A stretch of 64,000 nt of DNA from positions 4,092,001 through 4,156,000 of the forward strand of contig OY970265.1 in assembly GCA_963715675.1 (NCBI GenBank), read 5' to 3'. Source of the stretch: DASVWZ01 sp963715675 (lineage in GTDB: Bacteria; Acidobacteriota; Terriglobia; Terriglobales; Acidobacteriaceae). Shown piece after piece: positions 48,953 to 59,231 of this stretch. The notes beneath the pieces are model-generated. The model saw only the letters and a list, made by a program, of their open reading frames with translations, searched no databases and was not told the DNA's origin. The first letter of the stretch is position 1. Every line of letters begins with the position of its first letter. A program made the translations under genes and the position numbers.

Positions 48953-50667
48953 GGACCACCCCTATGCTGCATGTCGTAGATGTCCCTTGCCCTCTCAATC
49001 CTGTCCGCTTCTTCCGGCAGCTTATCGGGTCTTAAGCGCGCGATCCTCGGAAAACGCAACCCGTATCCGCTCTCATGACGGTCCGAGCGCGTCATGTTAT
49101 TGAAGGCCACTTCCGCGACGATCTTCGGCTCCACAATCAAGCGGAAGCCCTGATCTTCGACCACGTGCTCCAGGAACCATCTCGTCATTTCCGCGATCTC
49201 GGCGTCCGTCAGGCCGGAGTAAGCTTTGCCGATGTTCACCAGTTTGTCGCCATCCCACACCGCGAAGGTATAGTCGCTCAGTACGCCTATGCGCTTTCCG
49301 TGGCCGTACTCCACCGCAGTCACAACTACATCGAGCGTTGCCAGTTCGCGCTTCAGTTTCAGCCATGACTTTCCGCGCCGGCCGGGCGTGTAAGGCGACC
49401 CGGGGTCCTTGATCATCAATCCTTCGTTGCCGCGAGCCTGAGCGGCCTCGAACAATTGATCGAGTTCCGCCGCCGATGCGGCTCGAAACACCGGTGCGCG
49501 AATCATGCGGGTTGCGTGGACCTCTTCGTCGCCGAATCTCAGCCTAGTCTGCGTTCCGGCAGAAACGGCGTGCGTTCTCTTGCGGGGTTCCCTGGACAAC
49601 AACCCATCCAGCACAGCGGCTCGTTCGCGCAACGGACGATCGATCAGCAATCTTCCTCCCGCATAGAGAACATCGAAGACCACATACGCCACCGGGACCT
49701 GCCGCAGCAATTTCTCACTAACCTTCTTCCGTCCGAGCCGCTGCTGCAAAGCGCTGAAAGGCAGCGCACGCCCCAGTTCGACGTCATCGGCGGCGAGATA
49801 ACTCCAGGCGACGATTTCTCCATCAAGAATCGCGTCTTCCGGCAATCCAGCCAGGACGTCGGGCAATTCCGGGAACGATTCCGTGATCTCATCGCGGGTG
49901 CGGGAGAAAATGCGCACCTGATCCCCCGAACAGTGCGCCTGGGCACGGATGCCGTCGTATTTGTCTTCCACCTGAGCATCTTCGAAATAGCTGAGGCCTT
50001 CCTCGGCGTTGGCTACCGGAGAAGCCAGCATAAAACCCAGCGGGTGAAACAACCGCATGCTGGCTTCCTTCAGTCTGCCCTCGGCGGCGAAGCGTAGAGT
50101 CTCGCCGATATCGCCGAGCAGCATGTTTGCCTGTTGCACTTCGCCGGGAGTACTGCCATCGGCTTTGGCGATAGCTTCCTCAACCAGGCTTTCCTTCAGT
50201 CCGACCCGCAGGTCGCCAGTCATGATCTTGATGATGTACTTCGCTTCGAGGGAAGTGACTTGCGAAAGTAATTGTCGAACCAGCTCTCCCTTGGCCGCAG
50301 GCCCGCGGCCCGCGGCAATCTGGCGAAACCAACTTTGCACCTCGACGGTCGTCAAGTGGTGCTTTGTCTGAGGTTCGGGCAGCACCTCACCAGCCACCGC
50401 ACCAAGATCGCCAAGACGGCGATAAGAGGCAGTGAGTTCTTCTTCTGTCCTCCCGGAGATTTCCTCGACCAGCCGCCAGAGCATTGTCCCGCCCACCTGC
50501 AGCGTGGTCTCCTCCCAGGCAGGGAACGGCCTTCCCGAAAGAAACACGGCTGCCACGGACGCCTGGTCGAGCGGCAGGAACTTCAGGTACTCCGCCACGA
50601 TAGCGGTCTTCTCGAGTTTCTTTGTGGTGGCGGCGATTCGTTCGCAAGCTTCGGCGAGTCTTCGCAT
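48946..50667 (-). CDS. ATP-dependent DNA ligase
   Basis: 573 residues. N-terminal ligase-A domain (about 1-195), then the nucleotidyltransferase domain with the adenylation motif EDKYDGIRAQ (about 233-242; Lys is AMP-acceptor), RTRDEITESFPELP and ILDGEIVAWS, and a C-terminal OB-fold (KLKRELATLDVVVTAVEYGHG). The layout is that of archaeal/mycobacterial LigB-type ligases, distinct from the NAD-dependent LigA. Likely a repair ligase. Its own promoter region (50668-50878) includes a palindromic repeat. Confidence 0.93.
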   Translation of the reverse strand: MRRLAEACERIAATTKKLEKTAIVAEYLKFLPLDQASVAAVFLSGRPFPAWEETTLQVGGTMLWRLVEEISGRTEEELTASYRRLGDLGAVAGEVLPEPQTKHHLTTVEVQSWFRQIAAGRGPAAKGELVRQLLSQVTSLEAKYIIKIMTGDLRVGLKESLVEEAIAKADGSTPGEVQQANMLLGDIGETLRFAAEGRLKEASMRLFHPLGFMLASPVANAEEGLSYFEDAQVEDKYDGIRAQAHCSGDQVRIFSRTRDEITESFPELPDVLAGLPEDAILDGEIVAWSYLAADDVELGRALPFSALQQRLGRKKVSEKLLRQVPVAYVVFDVLYAGGRLLIDRPLRERAAVLDGLLSREPRKRTHAVSAGTQTRLRFGDEEVHATRMIRAPVFRAASAAELDQLFEAAQARGNEGLMIKDPGSPYTPGRRGKSWLKLKRELATLDVVVTAVEYGHGKRIGVLSDYTFAVWDGDKLVNIGKAYSGLTDAEIAEMTRWFLEHVVEDQGFRLIVEPKIVAEVAFNNMTRSDRHESGYGLRFPRIARLRPDKLPEEADRIERARDIYDMQHRGGPH

Positions 50668-50715
50668 GTAGCGAGAATCATTCTAGAACTGGTTTCAGAA
50701 AGAGCTTTTGGGTGG

Positions 50716-50736
50716 GGCACGGCTGAAAGCCGTGCC
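50716..50736. repeat. Palindromic repeat upstream of the DNA ligase gene
   Basis: GGCACGGCT (50716-50724), GAA, then AGCCGTGCC (50728-50736): nine perfect pairs. A second related piece GCGGGCTTTAGCCCCC follows near 50757. Sequence type often seen as dispersed REP elements in acidobacterial genomes. Confidence 0.6.
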
Positions 50737-50878
50737 GCCAAGACCCGCCAACAGATGCGGGCTTTAGCCCCCTTAGGGTCGCTTGTCTGATCCTTGAGAG
50801 CATTTATGAACCCCGTTCTACTTCCGAGTGTGGCAGTTGCGCCGGAGTCATCGAATCTCCCTCGCGGGGGCAGCCGCG

Positions 50879-51658
50879 TCACTTTCCCTGAAAGACCGGA
50901 TTGCGTTTTTCCAGAAATGCCTTGATGCCTTCCTGGCAGTCTTCGCTGTCGTAGACTTCACGCCGCAGCGACTGGATACGCTCGTAGCCTTCGGGGCTGA
51001 GGGGACGGGCATTGCCCAGAACCCGCAGCTCTTCCTTCAGGATGCGGTGGACCAGGGGCGAGGTGCGGCAAATCTCGCGGGCCAGTTTCATGGTCATCGG
51101 TTCCAACAACTCGCGTGGCACCACGTGGTTGATCACACCGCACGCCGCCATGCGCAGCGCCGAAACCGGCTGTGCGGTGAACAACATCTCCTTGATGAAG
51201 TGCGCATCGGCCACCTTCATGAAGTTCAGTGCTCCGGAAAGGTTATAAGGCACGCCCAGTTTGGCCGGAGTAAGGGCGAAGGTGGAATCGTCACAGGCCG
51301 TGATGAGATCGCAGCTCAGAACCAGTTCGCAGCCACCTCCCCACACCGATCCCTCGACCATCGCCATCACCGGCACCGGATGCGTCTCAATGGCGCGTAC
51401 CACTGCGCGCAGCGGGTCATTGTAAGTAAGCGGATCGCGGCCATTGGTGGGTAACTCGCGCACGTCATGTCCGGCCGAAAACACTTTCGCGCCTGGGGCC
51501 GCCCGCAGGATCACCACCCGCACCGCTGGCGGCTGCATTTCCGCCAGAGCAGCGGAAATCTCGTCAATCAACATGCGGCTCAGCGCGTTCACCTTGCCAT
51601 GATTCAGGGTGATGGTTCCGATTCCCTCCTGAACATCCGTCAGGACAGACGCCGCCAT
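50879..51658 (-). CDS. scpB: Methylmalonyl-CoA decarboxylase-like crotonase (ScpB type)
   Basis: 259 residues of the enoyl-CoA hydratase superfamily. It matches E. coli ScpB along its length, e.g. KVFSAGHDVRELPTNGRDPL, EGSVWGGGCELVLSCDLI, LGVPYNLSGALNF and VYDSEDCQEGIKAFLEKRNP. ScpB decarboxylates methylmalonyl-CoA to propionyl-CoA. The ATG at 51658 has GAGGA six bases upstream; the earlier ATG at 51664 has no such spacing. The other genes of the Sbm pathway are not seen here. Confidence 0.88.
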   Translation of the reverse strand: MAASVLTDVQEGIGTITLNHGKVNALSRMLIDEISAALAEMQPPAVRVVILRAAPGAKVFSAGHDVRELPTNGRDPLTYNDPLRAVVRAIETHPVPVMAMVEGSVWGGGCELVLSCDLITACDDSTFALTPAKLGVPYNLSGALNFMKVADAHFIKEMLFTAQPVSALRMAACGVINHVVPRELLEPMTMKLAREICRTSPLVHRILKEELRVLGNARPLSPEGYERIQSLRREVYDSEDCQEGIKAFLEKRNPVFQGK

Positions 51659-51829
51659 AGTCATTCCTCATTCCACTGGTTCGGTTATTTCAACCAGTAT
51701 AATGGGCGGCGGCTGGCTGGTCTGTGACCGGCGACCGCGCGTCGAACCCACCTGATTCCAAACAGATGAAAGCCCCGGGGAGGTTTGCCCCTCCGCCAAG
51801 CGAACCGGCCACTGCGGCGGCGTGATCGC

Positions 51830-52806
51830 CTAGGAAGCGCCTTTCGCAAAAACGGGGGTGGTTCTAGGCACGGAGACCATCACATCCCCGGTGATTGCGC
51901 CCTTGGCGTGGAAATTCTTGAGCTTGAGCATGAGTGCCGAAGAGACCTCCTGACCTCTGGAGACAAGCAACGTTCCATCGTAGGTGCGGACTTCATGCTG
52001 GATGATCATGCCGGGCGAAAGCTGTTCGATCCGGCACTTGTGTATTTCGTTTTCTTCGGCGTTTGGATCTAGTTCGACCAGGGCCTGGAAGAACTGCGGA
52101 CTGAAGTTTCGGTGCTGGCGAGCTAGAGTGTATGCCGCCTCGGTGCGCGAGGCCCCCTGATGAATGAGTTTTTCATAAGCCAATGTCAGGCGGAGGATTT
52201 CCGCTCCCAGCCGCATGTCCGCCATTTCGGGGTCGCTGGAAGCATCCACGGCGACGGATTGGTTCTGGTGCTCGATCATCCACGCGATGGGTTCCAGCCG
52301 CGGGATTTTCGAAAGCAGATCACGGGCAACGCTGGGGTGTGCGTCATATTGGGCCTGCTCGTCGGGGGAAAGCTGCTGCCCGCGGTAGACGGCCTCGATG
52401 GTTTCCGGGGCCAGAGTGATGCAGCCCAGTTGGGACATCATGGCGGCAACCTCGTATTGCCAGGCGTTTCCCAGTGACATCGAGGTTGGATATAGCGGCG
52501 CGCGCGTTCGGCGCGGCTGAAGGCCGCGGGGTTGACCAGGCTGAGCACTTCGGTCAGTACTTGAATGCTGCCGCTCAGAGTCTGTTCCAGAAGCTGCTTC
52601 TCGGCCGTGACCAACCGGTACTGCACCAGGGCTGCCGTCAGGGTCTTTGCCATCGCCTCCCTGGTACAAGGCTTGGTGAGGAACCGGAAAATACTGCCTT
52701 CGTTAATGGCATTGATGGCGGTGTCAATCTCGGCATTGCCGGTAAGCATGACGCGAATGGTGTCCGGCGATTGGGCCTTGATTCTGCACAGCTGGATGCC
52801 ATCCAT
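51830..52806 (-). pseudogene. Broken receiver-HD domain response regulator fragment
   Basis: Two frames are needed. Around 52530-52806 the frame gives the C-terminal half of a receiver domain (MDGIQLCRIKAQSPDTIRVM, IFRFLTKP). At about 52480-52500 the frame shifts, and from the ATG at 52480 it continues as SLGNAWQYEVAAMMSQLGC with HPSVARDLLSKIPRLEPIAW, an HD-domain signalling region like RpfG relatives. A single-base indel would restore one protein. The N-terminal half of the receiver is missing and the preceding kinase runs straight into it. The HD part itself (52480 to 51830) is open and could be translated separately. Confidence 0.7.
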
Positions 52807-53336
52807 CCCGGGTGAGAGAACTCTTTCATCCCCTTGACGATTTTGGCCACGCGCTGCACTCCATCGAGCTATTGCTCCACCGCGCGGGGGATCTCCTGGA
52901 GCAGGTACGGCAAGTCCGCCTCTTCCACCTGCGCGTCGAACTGATCCAGCAACTGCTGGGGAACGCCACCGTTGCCGGCGGCCCGGCGGATGGCCAAGCT
53001 TACATCCAGGAGGCGGCCGATGCCTTGCCAGGAATCCTTCAGGAAAGTCGTATTGTCTCCGACATACTGCGTCGGCGTATTGATCTCGTGGGCAATTCCG
53101 GCGGCCAATTGGCCGATCGCTTCAAGCTTTTGCGCCTGCCGGAGTTGATCTTCAAGACGCTTGCGTTCGGTGATGTCGACCCCGGTAACGATAAAGCGAG
53201 GTGGCTCCCCGGCCCCAGATTCAACCCGGCGCACGCTGAAACCCAGAAAACGACGCTTGCCCTCACCTTCGTATGCCAAGTCTGCGCCGCGGTAGATGCT
53301 CTCCGCTGCCAGCCAGCGCCCGACTTCCTGGCCCAA
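52807..53336 (-). pseudogene. Broken PAS histidine-kinase fragment
   Basis: 53336-52869 encodes a PAS domain end (RFIVTGVDITERKRLEDQL) and a kinase H-box AAGIAHEINTPTQYVGDNT, then stops at a TAG (52869-52871, RAVEQ*). After this stop the same frame resumes as LDGVQRVAKIVKGMKEFSHP, normal kinase sequence, so the TAG is an internal nonsense mutation. At SHPG (about 52815) the sequence changes directly into a receiver domain in another frame, which shows that the ATPase domain has been deleted. Confidence 0.72.
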
Positions 53337-53536
53337 TCAAGTATGACCAGGCCCGACGGGTCGTCTCCCTCCATGAGTTGCAGGGCTTGCAGCCCGTTTT
53401 CGGCCATGACAATGTCGTATCCCGTTCTGGTGAGGAGCTCCTGGAGATGGGTTCGGGTGCCGGCATCTCCCGCCGCGATCAAAACCCTGGGCGACTGGTT
53501 TGCCCTATGCCGGTAGTTTCTCAGAAGCGGAATCAT
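53337..53536 (-). pseudogene. Truncated receiver-domain fragment
   Basis: Encodes RVLIAAGDAGTRTHLQELLT and GYDIVMAENGLQALQLMEGD up to VILDW, the first two thirds of a CheY-like receiver. Past about 53340 the frame leaves the receiver and the DNA continues, in another frame, with the PAS part of the kinase fragment. The acidic pair of the receiver is also changed (AAGDAG). With the two fragments downstream this is a collapsed signalling gene cluster. Confidence 0.68.
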
Positions 53537-53623
53537 CCTATGACAACATCGGCGTTGACGGGCTTTGCTTTAGAAACCGGGCGGGTCCCCCAGGGAGGGT
53601 GAGGGAGATGCCGGACGGATTCC

Positions 53624-56600
53624 CTAGAAGCTGAAGCGCAGCGCCAGTTGGATGATCCGGGGAGGGAATGTATCGACCACTTGGCCGAAGGTCGAACTGG
53701 TGATGTTCGTATCCGGGTTGGCAAACTCCGTGTGATTGGTCAGATTGAAGAAATCAGCCCGAAGTTCCATTTGCAGGCGATCGCTAAGCGATGTGGTTTT
53801 CGAAAAGGCAAGGTCGATGTTGAACCTTCCCGGGCCGCGAAAATAGTTCCGGGGCAAGGTGCCGTAGGTACGGACGGCGGGGTCGCTGACCGCCTGAGCA
53901 TCGTTGGGAAACATGGTGCTGCTTGGCTGGCAGGGTTGGGCGATCGAGCCGGGATTCGGCGGAGGGCACTGCGCAGTGCTAAAGCTGACGGGGTTAAACC
54001 AGTAGTTGCCGCTGGAGCCTGCGATCGTCTGTACGGTATGGGGATCCAGCATCCGGACCGGACCCAGCAGGTTGGCACGCACCAGTTCGGCATCTCCCGC
54101 GCCGGAGGGCCCCGGACTCGCGAAATTGAAAGCGCTGGGAAGGTTGGCAAATACGTCCAGCGGAAATCCGCTTTGCCAGCTGACGATGGGAAACAGCTTC
54201 CAGCCCCGCGTCAGTCGCGGGGGAGCGGAACTCAGCTTATAGAAGGGAAGATTCCAGCCCCCGCTGAAGATCACACGATGCCGAACATCCATGTCGGCGG
54301 AGGCGCGGAAAAGCCCTGGCTGGTAATACGGCACCACGTTGTTGCGATTCTGAAACCCGGAGGCGTTATCGATGTTGTGCGAATAGGTATAGGCCAATGT
54401 GAAATAGGACCCCCCGAAGATGCCGTCTCCGGAAATCTGCTTCTGCAAGCTGGCGATCAGGCCGTTATAGTTCGCCTCGGTCACGTTCTTGAATTCATAC
54501 AGACTCGCGAAACTGCACTGATACGCGGTGTCAACCGTGCAGGTTTGGTTCCCTGGGGTCAGATTCAAAGCCCGGTTATAGGTTCCAAGGACAAAAGGAT
54601 TGGCATCGACGAGCGCGGTCAGACCGTGCGAACTGCTGCCCACGTAGTTGGCCTCGAGGACCGTTTCCTTGGCTAATTCCCTCTGCAGGCTCAAGTGGTA
54701 CTGATACGTATAAGGTGTGCGCAGGTGGGGATCCACCACAAACACGCTTCCCGAGCCGCCGATCGGCAGGTAACCGGCCGCGGCAAAGTTCAGGTCGGCA
54801 GGGGGATGCTGCTGGGACGGAAATGGGTTTTCTGCCCCAACCGCGACAAACGGCTGAGACATGTAGTTCACTTCGGACGTGGGATTGCCGGCCAGCGGCG
54901 AATAAGCAAGCCCTGCGCTGGCATAGAACGGCGGCTGCCCGTTGAACTGCAAGTTGTCCTCGGCTTTCAGGATGTCATAGAAGACTCCGAAGGCTCCGCG
55001 CAGACTGGTTTTGCCGTCGCCCCGCGGGTCCCAGGCAAACCCGATGCGTGGCGCCCAGTTGTTCCGGTCCGGGAAGTTGACGCCGCGAGGCGCGCCCGCA
55101 TCACCCGGAAACACCATGCCGACCGGAGCATTCACGAACACTCGTGACTGCTCACCCGGCAGGATGGAGAAGGTTCGGCCCTCGGTGTCCGACTTGGGCG
55201 TGCTGTACTCGTATCGCAGTCCCAGACTCAGCTCCAGGTTGCTGCGCAGCCGCCATTCGTCCTGCGCGAAGCCAAAAAAGTACTTGCTGCGCACATTCGA
55301 CGGCGCCGCCGAGGATTGCGTGTACTGGGTTGGCAGGCCAAGCAGGAAGTCCGCAAATGAATTCTGGGTAAATAACCCGGCGGGTCCGCCCACGAACTGG
55401 AATTGACCGTCGACCGTGAACGCCAGAAAAGTATTGTTCTGGAATGCAGACAGTCCACCTCCAAGCTTGAAATTGTGTTCGCCGCGAATCCAGGTCAGCG
55501 TGTCGGAAAAGGTGTAGGTGTTGTCCGTCACCAACTGGGGGCCGAACGTGCTGAATCCTGTTTGCAATCCGGTGTCGAAAACCAGGTTGGAAGGTCCGGT
55601 GGGAAGATCGGGCGTGATGGTGATTCCCAAGGCGGCGGGCCGAGGCAATTGGACCCCCGGATTCAGGCTGGGGTCATGAACTCGTTCGGCGGTGCCCCGC
55701 AGCTCGTTGAGCAGATGCAGCGAAAAAATGTGGGTGTGGGACAACGTGACAAAATAGTCGTTGAAATCCGAGCTTTCGGGAAAGCCCGGAACGTTGGAGC
55801 TGAAGGGGTCTGACGGGCTGAACTCATTCTCGTGACTCCAACCTAGGGTCAGAGCCAGCTTGTCTTTGGGGTCGAGATCGAAATCAAGCTTGACCGTCAA
55901 TTCGTCAGAGGCGATGGTTTCGCGTCCCTGCCAGCTCAACAGGCCAGTCGGGGAGGTGGGCACAAGGCCGGCCTTGATGTAATTCTGCGCCACACTGTTA
56001 ATGCGGCGGGGGTCAATGATGGCCTGCCTCCTCAACTTGGGATCAGGCTGGAAATAAGTATAGGCAGTCCCCGGGGCGGGATTCCCGTTTGCATCGCTTC
56101 CACAACCTTGTCCGTTAGGAAAATATCCTGTCAAAAAGCACACGACACCGGGATCCGGCCCTCCACCAGACGGAGGACTCGAGAAATTTCCGTCCAGTTC
56201 CGCCGGCGTGAACGTCGGAACATCATGAACCGAGAGAACATCCACCTGCCGTTCCCCCTGATAGCCCAGGAAAAAAAAGGCCCGATCCTTGCCCGCGACC
56301 ACGTGGGGGACGGAGATCGGACCGCCAAACGTCCCGCCGAACTGATTGCGTTTCAGTATGTCCCGTGGAAGGCCGCTGCTCTTGTTGAAAAAACTGTTGG
56401 CATCCAGGGCGTCGTTGCGCAGGAAGTCGAACAGGCTGCCGTGCCACTGATTGGTACCGGACCGCGTGGCCATGGTAATGACTCCGCCCGAATTGCGGCC
56501 ATATTCCGCCGGGTAGTTGCTGGTGAAAACGCGGAATTCGGCGATGGTATCCGGATTGGGCGTGTATACCGCGTGGTTGTCGATCAAGTCATTGTTCAGT

Positions 56601-57190
56601 CCGCCATCCAGCAGATAGACCACCGAGTCGCTGCGATTTCCGTGAATGTTAAAGGTTCCGGCTCCGCTGTCGTCCGGATCGGTTGGCGTCACCCCCGGCT
56701 GCAGCAGCGCCAGGTCCGGGACGTTGCGGCCATTGAGCGGGGCATCCCGGACAACATCCCCGGTGACGACGTGGCTGATCGCCGAACCGGCGGTGTCGAT
56801 ATCCTGCAGCTTCTCGTGCACCTCGATTGCGACCGTTACGCCTCCGACCTGGAGCTTCAAGTTCAAGACGCGAACCGCATCCACGTGGAGGATGACATCC
56901 CGGATCTCCGCGATGGCAAACCCTGGCTTCTGCGCCGTCACCAGATAACGCCCCGGTTGGAGCAGAGGCACAGTGTAGTAGCCGTTCTGGTTGGTGGTAG
57001 CTTCCCGTTTCAAGCCCTGATCAAGGTTCAGCAGGGTGACTTGAACCCCGGGAATCACCGCTTCGTTCTGGTCCGTCACCGTTCCCAACAGGGTGGCGCG
57101 TTGGGCGGCCACCAGAGCGGGAAATGCAAGGCAGACAAGAAACAGAAAGGCCGCTTGCTGTCTGGTCGAGAATCTCTGCCGAAGCTTCAT
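53624..57190 (-). CDS. Oar-like TonB-dependent receptor with carboxypeptidase-regulatory domain
   Basis: 1,188-residue outer-membrane receptor. Signal peptide (QQAAFLFLVCLAFPALVAAQ), then the carboxypeptidase-regulatory domain (ATLLGTVTDQNEAVIPGVQV), the plug (FNIHGNRSDSVVYLLDGGLN, NSGGVITMATRSGTNQWHG) and a large barrel ending RIIQLALRFSF. Probably imports large nutrients or acts as a signalling receptor. It follows an ECF sigma/anti-sigma pair on the same strand (59784 down to 57321), which suggests a surface-signalling unit. ATG 57190 gives the best signal peptide. Confidence 0.92.
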   Translation of the reverse strand: MKLRQRFSTRQQAAFLFLVCLAFPALVAAQRATLLGTVTDQNEAVIPGVQVTLLNLDQGLKREATTNQNGYYTVPLLQPGRYLVTAQKPGFAIAEIRDVILHVDAVRVLNLKLQVGGVTVAIEVHEKLQDIDTAGSAISHVVTGDVVRDAPLNGRNVPDLALLQPGVTPTDPDDSGAGTFNIHGNRSDSVVYLLDGGLNNDLIDNHAVYTPNPDTIAEFRVFTSNYPAEYGRNSGGVITMATRSGTNQWHGSLFDFLRNDALDANSFFNKSSGLPRDILKRNQFGGTFGGPISVPHVVAGKDRAFFFLGYQGERQVDVLSVHDVPTFTPAELDGNFSSPPSGGGPDPGVVCFLTGYFPNGQGCGSDANGNPAPGTAYTYFQPDPKLRRQAIIDPRRINSVAQNYIKAGLVPTSPTGLLSWQGRETIASDELTVKLDFDLDPKDKLALTLGWSHENEFSPSDPFSSNVPGFPESSDFNDYFVTLSHTHIFSLHLLNELRGTAERVHDPSLNPGVQLPRPAALGITITPDLPTGPSNLVFDTGLQTGFSTFGPQLVTDNTYTFSDTLTWIRGEHNFKLGGGLSAFQNNTFLAFTVDGQFQFVGGPAGLFTQNSFADFLLGLPTQYTQSSAAPSNVRSKYFFGFAQDEWRLRSNLELSLGLRYEYSTPKSDTEGRTFSILPGEQSRVFVNAPVGMVFPGDAGAPRGVNFPDRNNWAPRIGFAWDPRGDGKTSLRGAFGVFYDILKAEDNLQFNGQPPFYASAGLAYSPLAGNPTSEVNYMSQPFVAVGAENPFPSQQHPPADLNFAAAGYLPIGGSGSVFVVDPHLRTPYTYQYHLSLQRELAKETVLEANYVGSSSHGLTALVDANPFVLGTYNRALNLTPGNQTCTVDTAYQCSFASLYEFKNVTEANYNGLIASLQKQISGDGIFGGSYFTLAYTYSHNIDNASGFQNRNNVVPYYQPGLFRASADMDVRHRVIFSGGWNLPFYKLSSAPPRLTRGWKLFPIVSWQSGFPLDVFANLPSAFNFASPGPSGAGDAELVRANLLGPVRMLDPHTVQTIAGSSGNYWFNPVSFSTAQCPPPNPGSIAQPCQPSSTMFPNDAQAVSDPAVRTYGTLPRNYFRGPGRFNIDLAFSKTTSLSDRLQMELRADFFNLTNHTEFANPDTNITSSTFGQVVDTFPPRIIQLALRFSF

Positions 57191-57320
57191 CGCTGTTCCG
57201 AAAGCCACACGTGACGCGCGAGCGCAACTGCAACGACCAAAGCATAGCATCCACGGGCAATCTCAGGAGATTCCCCCGGCTTTACAGCGGGTCCTCGGTT
57301 TTTCGGCGGATGCGCCTCAA

Positions 57321-59231
57321 CTAGCTGCCCATGTGCTTCAGCACGGTAATGAGCCGAGCCAAACCGGTTGCGGGTACGGGCGTCTGAGGCGAAGTGGTGA
57401 ACAGCATGCGAACCAGCTCGTTTTGCTCCTGTGCCAGGCGCAGCAACGTGTCGCTATCCTGTGCTCTTGCCACGTTTTCCACGCCCGACATCACCTCCGG
57501 CCCAGCCACCGGCGCGAGCATTTCCGCTTGCCGTTTTGTGATGGTCGAGATCCACCGGCGATGATCTTCCCGCATCTGTTCGATCCTTTGCAAAACCGAA
57601 GCCGGCAGCCCGGAACTGCGCGCCGGAGAAAACTCCCGCTCCAGCCGCTTCAAGGCCCAGGCGTGCAGAAAGGTCTGGCGGGCCAGGGTGACAATCTCAT
57701 TGGAAAACAGGGCAACCTGTTTGTTGGTGTCTTCGGATGAATCTCCGGGTTTCGAGAAGTGCTGGTAGAGCACATCATGGAGCGGCACACCCGTGCCGGA
57801 GAGGTCCGCCAGCGTCGCAGACTCGGGACTGGTCGATGTCGACGAATCCTCTGCTGCCTGGTCAGGAGGCTTGTACAGCTCGGAACCGTTTCTGATCTCG
57901 CGGGGGACGTACACCTCGACACGGAAAGACCCGCTCACCGGCCTCAGGGCTTCGCGTAGGGCAGTGCGGCGCGCCGGACTGTCCACTAGTCCCTGAACCA
58001 GCAAGGAACCATCCGACATGGGGAAAACGTAAACCTCTTCTCCCAGGCACGAATCCAGTCGATGGAGCGCTTCCGCCAGGGAAACCTCTCCTTCGGTGGC
58101 CCGCGAACGCGCGTAGGGTACCGGGACGGGCCTGCTCAGTTGCGGCAGAGAATGCACCGGGTCCGGGGAAATGCTGGATGGCTCAAACGGCGAGAACATC
58201 CGCGCCATCTCCAGAGTCCGCGGGCCGGAGGAGAACGTGGTCCGCGTAAAGCGATACTCGTTGCCGCCGCTGATTCCTCCGGTAAGAATGCTGAGGCTGG
58301 TGGGCGCGTAATCGGCGGCGTCCACGCGCAGCAAAGTCTCCTGGATTCCTGAAGCATGTCCGGGAGCGAAGGGATAGTCGAGCTCGAACTCGCCTCGGTT
58401 GCGACGGGCGGAGACTTGGGTGCTGCCCCGGGATTCGATCAACCGCCGGAACTGGCCAATCGAGAGATCGGGAACCCAATGTTCCGCGCTGAGATAGCGC
58501 ACTAATTCGGGATCGTCGTTGCTGCTGGCCAGTACCACTTGCAGCAAAGGCTCGGCGATCTGGGCGGTGTCTTTGACAGTCGCTTGCGCGCTTCCTCCGG
58601 AGGCGGATTGTGCGGTCACGTAGGTTGCGGTGCTCAGGGAGTCCTGGACCAAGGTGATCGTGCCGAGTGCTTTTGCCCCGTGACTGTTGCGGTCAATTTT
58701 TTCAATCCGCACCGAGGTTGTGTTGACCCGGCCGGCCGCCGGCAGATGACGAGTTTCGTAGCTCTCGGCCCGGAGAAGCACGGTATCGGCGGAAACCCGC
58801 GTGTTCAGCAGGTCGCTGAACATGACCGCCAGCAAGCACACCGAGACCACCGCCGCCAGCACCGCTCTGCGATATTGCAGCACCGCGGAAGCCGAATCGC
58901 GAATCCCGATGCGCCACTGAGCCATCTGCTCACGGAACGGCAGGCTCACGGACTGGGTGGCGCCGGCGTGCCGTGCCAGCCGCTGGCGGAATTGTTCGAC
59001 TCGCAAGTCCGAGAGGCTGGACTCCTTCGGGAGCAGAACCGCGCGCGCGTGGAGAAAATTGTCAATATTGTCCTGGACTTCTCCCATGCGGCTGCGGCAA
59101 CTCCAGCAACTCTCCATGTGAGCGCGCGCAGAGTCAAACTCGCGGCGCGGAAGTTCGCCGTCAAAATACGCGACGATCTGCGCATCGCTCAGGTGCGGCG
59201 GATTTAGAGAGTGCTGGCTAGACACGCCCAT
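57321..59231 (-). CDS. Anti-sigma factor with N-terminal zinc-finger motif and large extracytoplasmic domain
   Basis: 636 residues. The N-terminal SDAQIVAYFDGELPRREFDS and HMESCWSCRSRMGE (HxxxCxxC) are the zf-HC2 anti-sigma domain that holds the ECF factor. One transmembrane helix follows near 122-140 (AVLAAVVSVCLLAVMFSDLL). The remaining ~490 residues are periplasmic, beta-rich, with an unrecognised fold, far larger than the usual sensor part. The gene overlaps the sigma gene by 14 bases, as expected for a co-translated pair. The receptor gene follows 130 bases downstream. Confidence 0.88.
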   Translation of the reverse strand: MGVSSQHSLNPPHLSDAQIVAYFDGELPRREFDSARAHMESCWSCRSRMGEVQDNIDNFLHARAVLLPKESSLSDLRVEQFRQRLARHAGATQSVSLPFREQMAQWRIGIRDSASAVLQYRRAVLAAVVSVCLLAVMFSDLLNTRVSADTVLLRAESYETRHLPAAGRVNTTSVRIEKIDRNSHGAKALGTITLVQDSLSTATYVTAQSASGGSAQATVKDTAQIAEPLLQVVLASSNDDPELVRYLSAEHWVPDLSIGQFRRLIESRGSTQVSARRNRGEFELDYPFAPGHASGIQETLLRVDAADYAPTSLSILTGGISGGNEYRFTRTTFSSGPRTLEMARMFSPFEPSSISPDPVHSLPQLSRPVPVPYARSRATEGEVSLAEALHRLDSCLGEEVYVFPMSDGSLLVQGLVDSPARRTALREALRPVSGSFRVEVYVPREIRNGSELYKPPDQAAEDSSTSTSPESATLADLSGTGVPLHDVLYQHFSKPGDSSEDTNKQVALFSNEIVTLARQTFLHAWALKRLEREFSPARSSGLPASVLQRIEQMREDHRRWISTITKRQAEMLAPVAGPEVMSGVENVARAQDSDTLLRLAQEQNELVRMLFTTSPQTPVPATGLARLITVLKHMGS

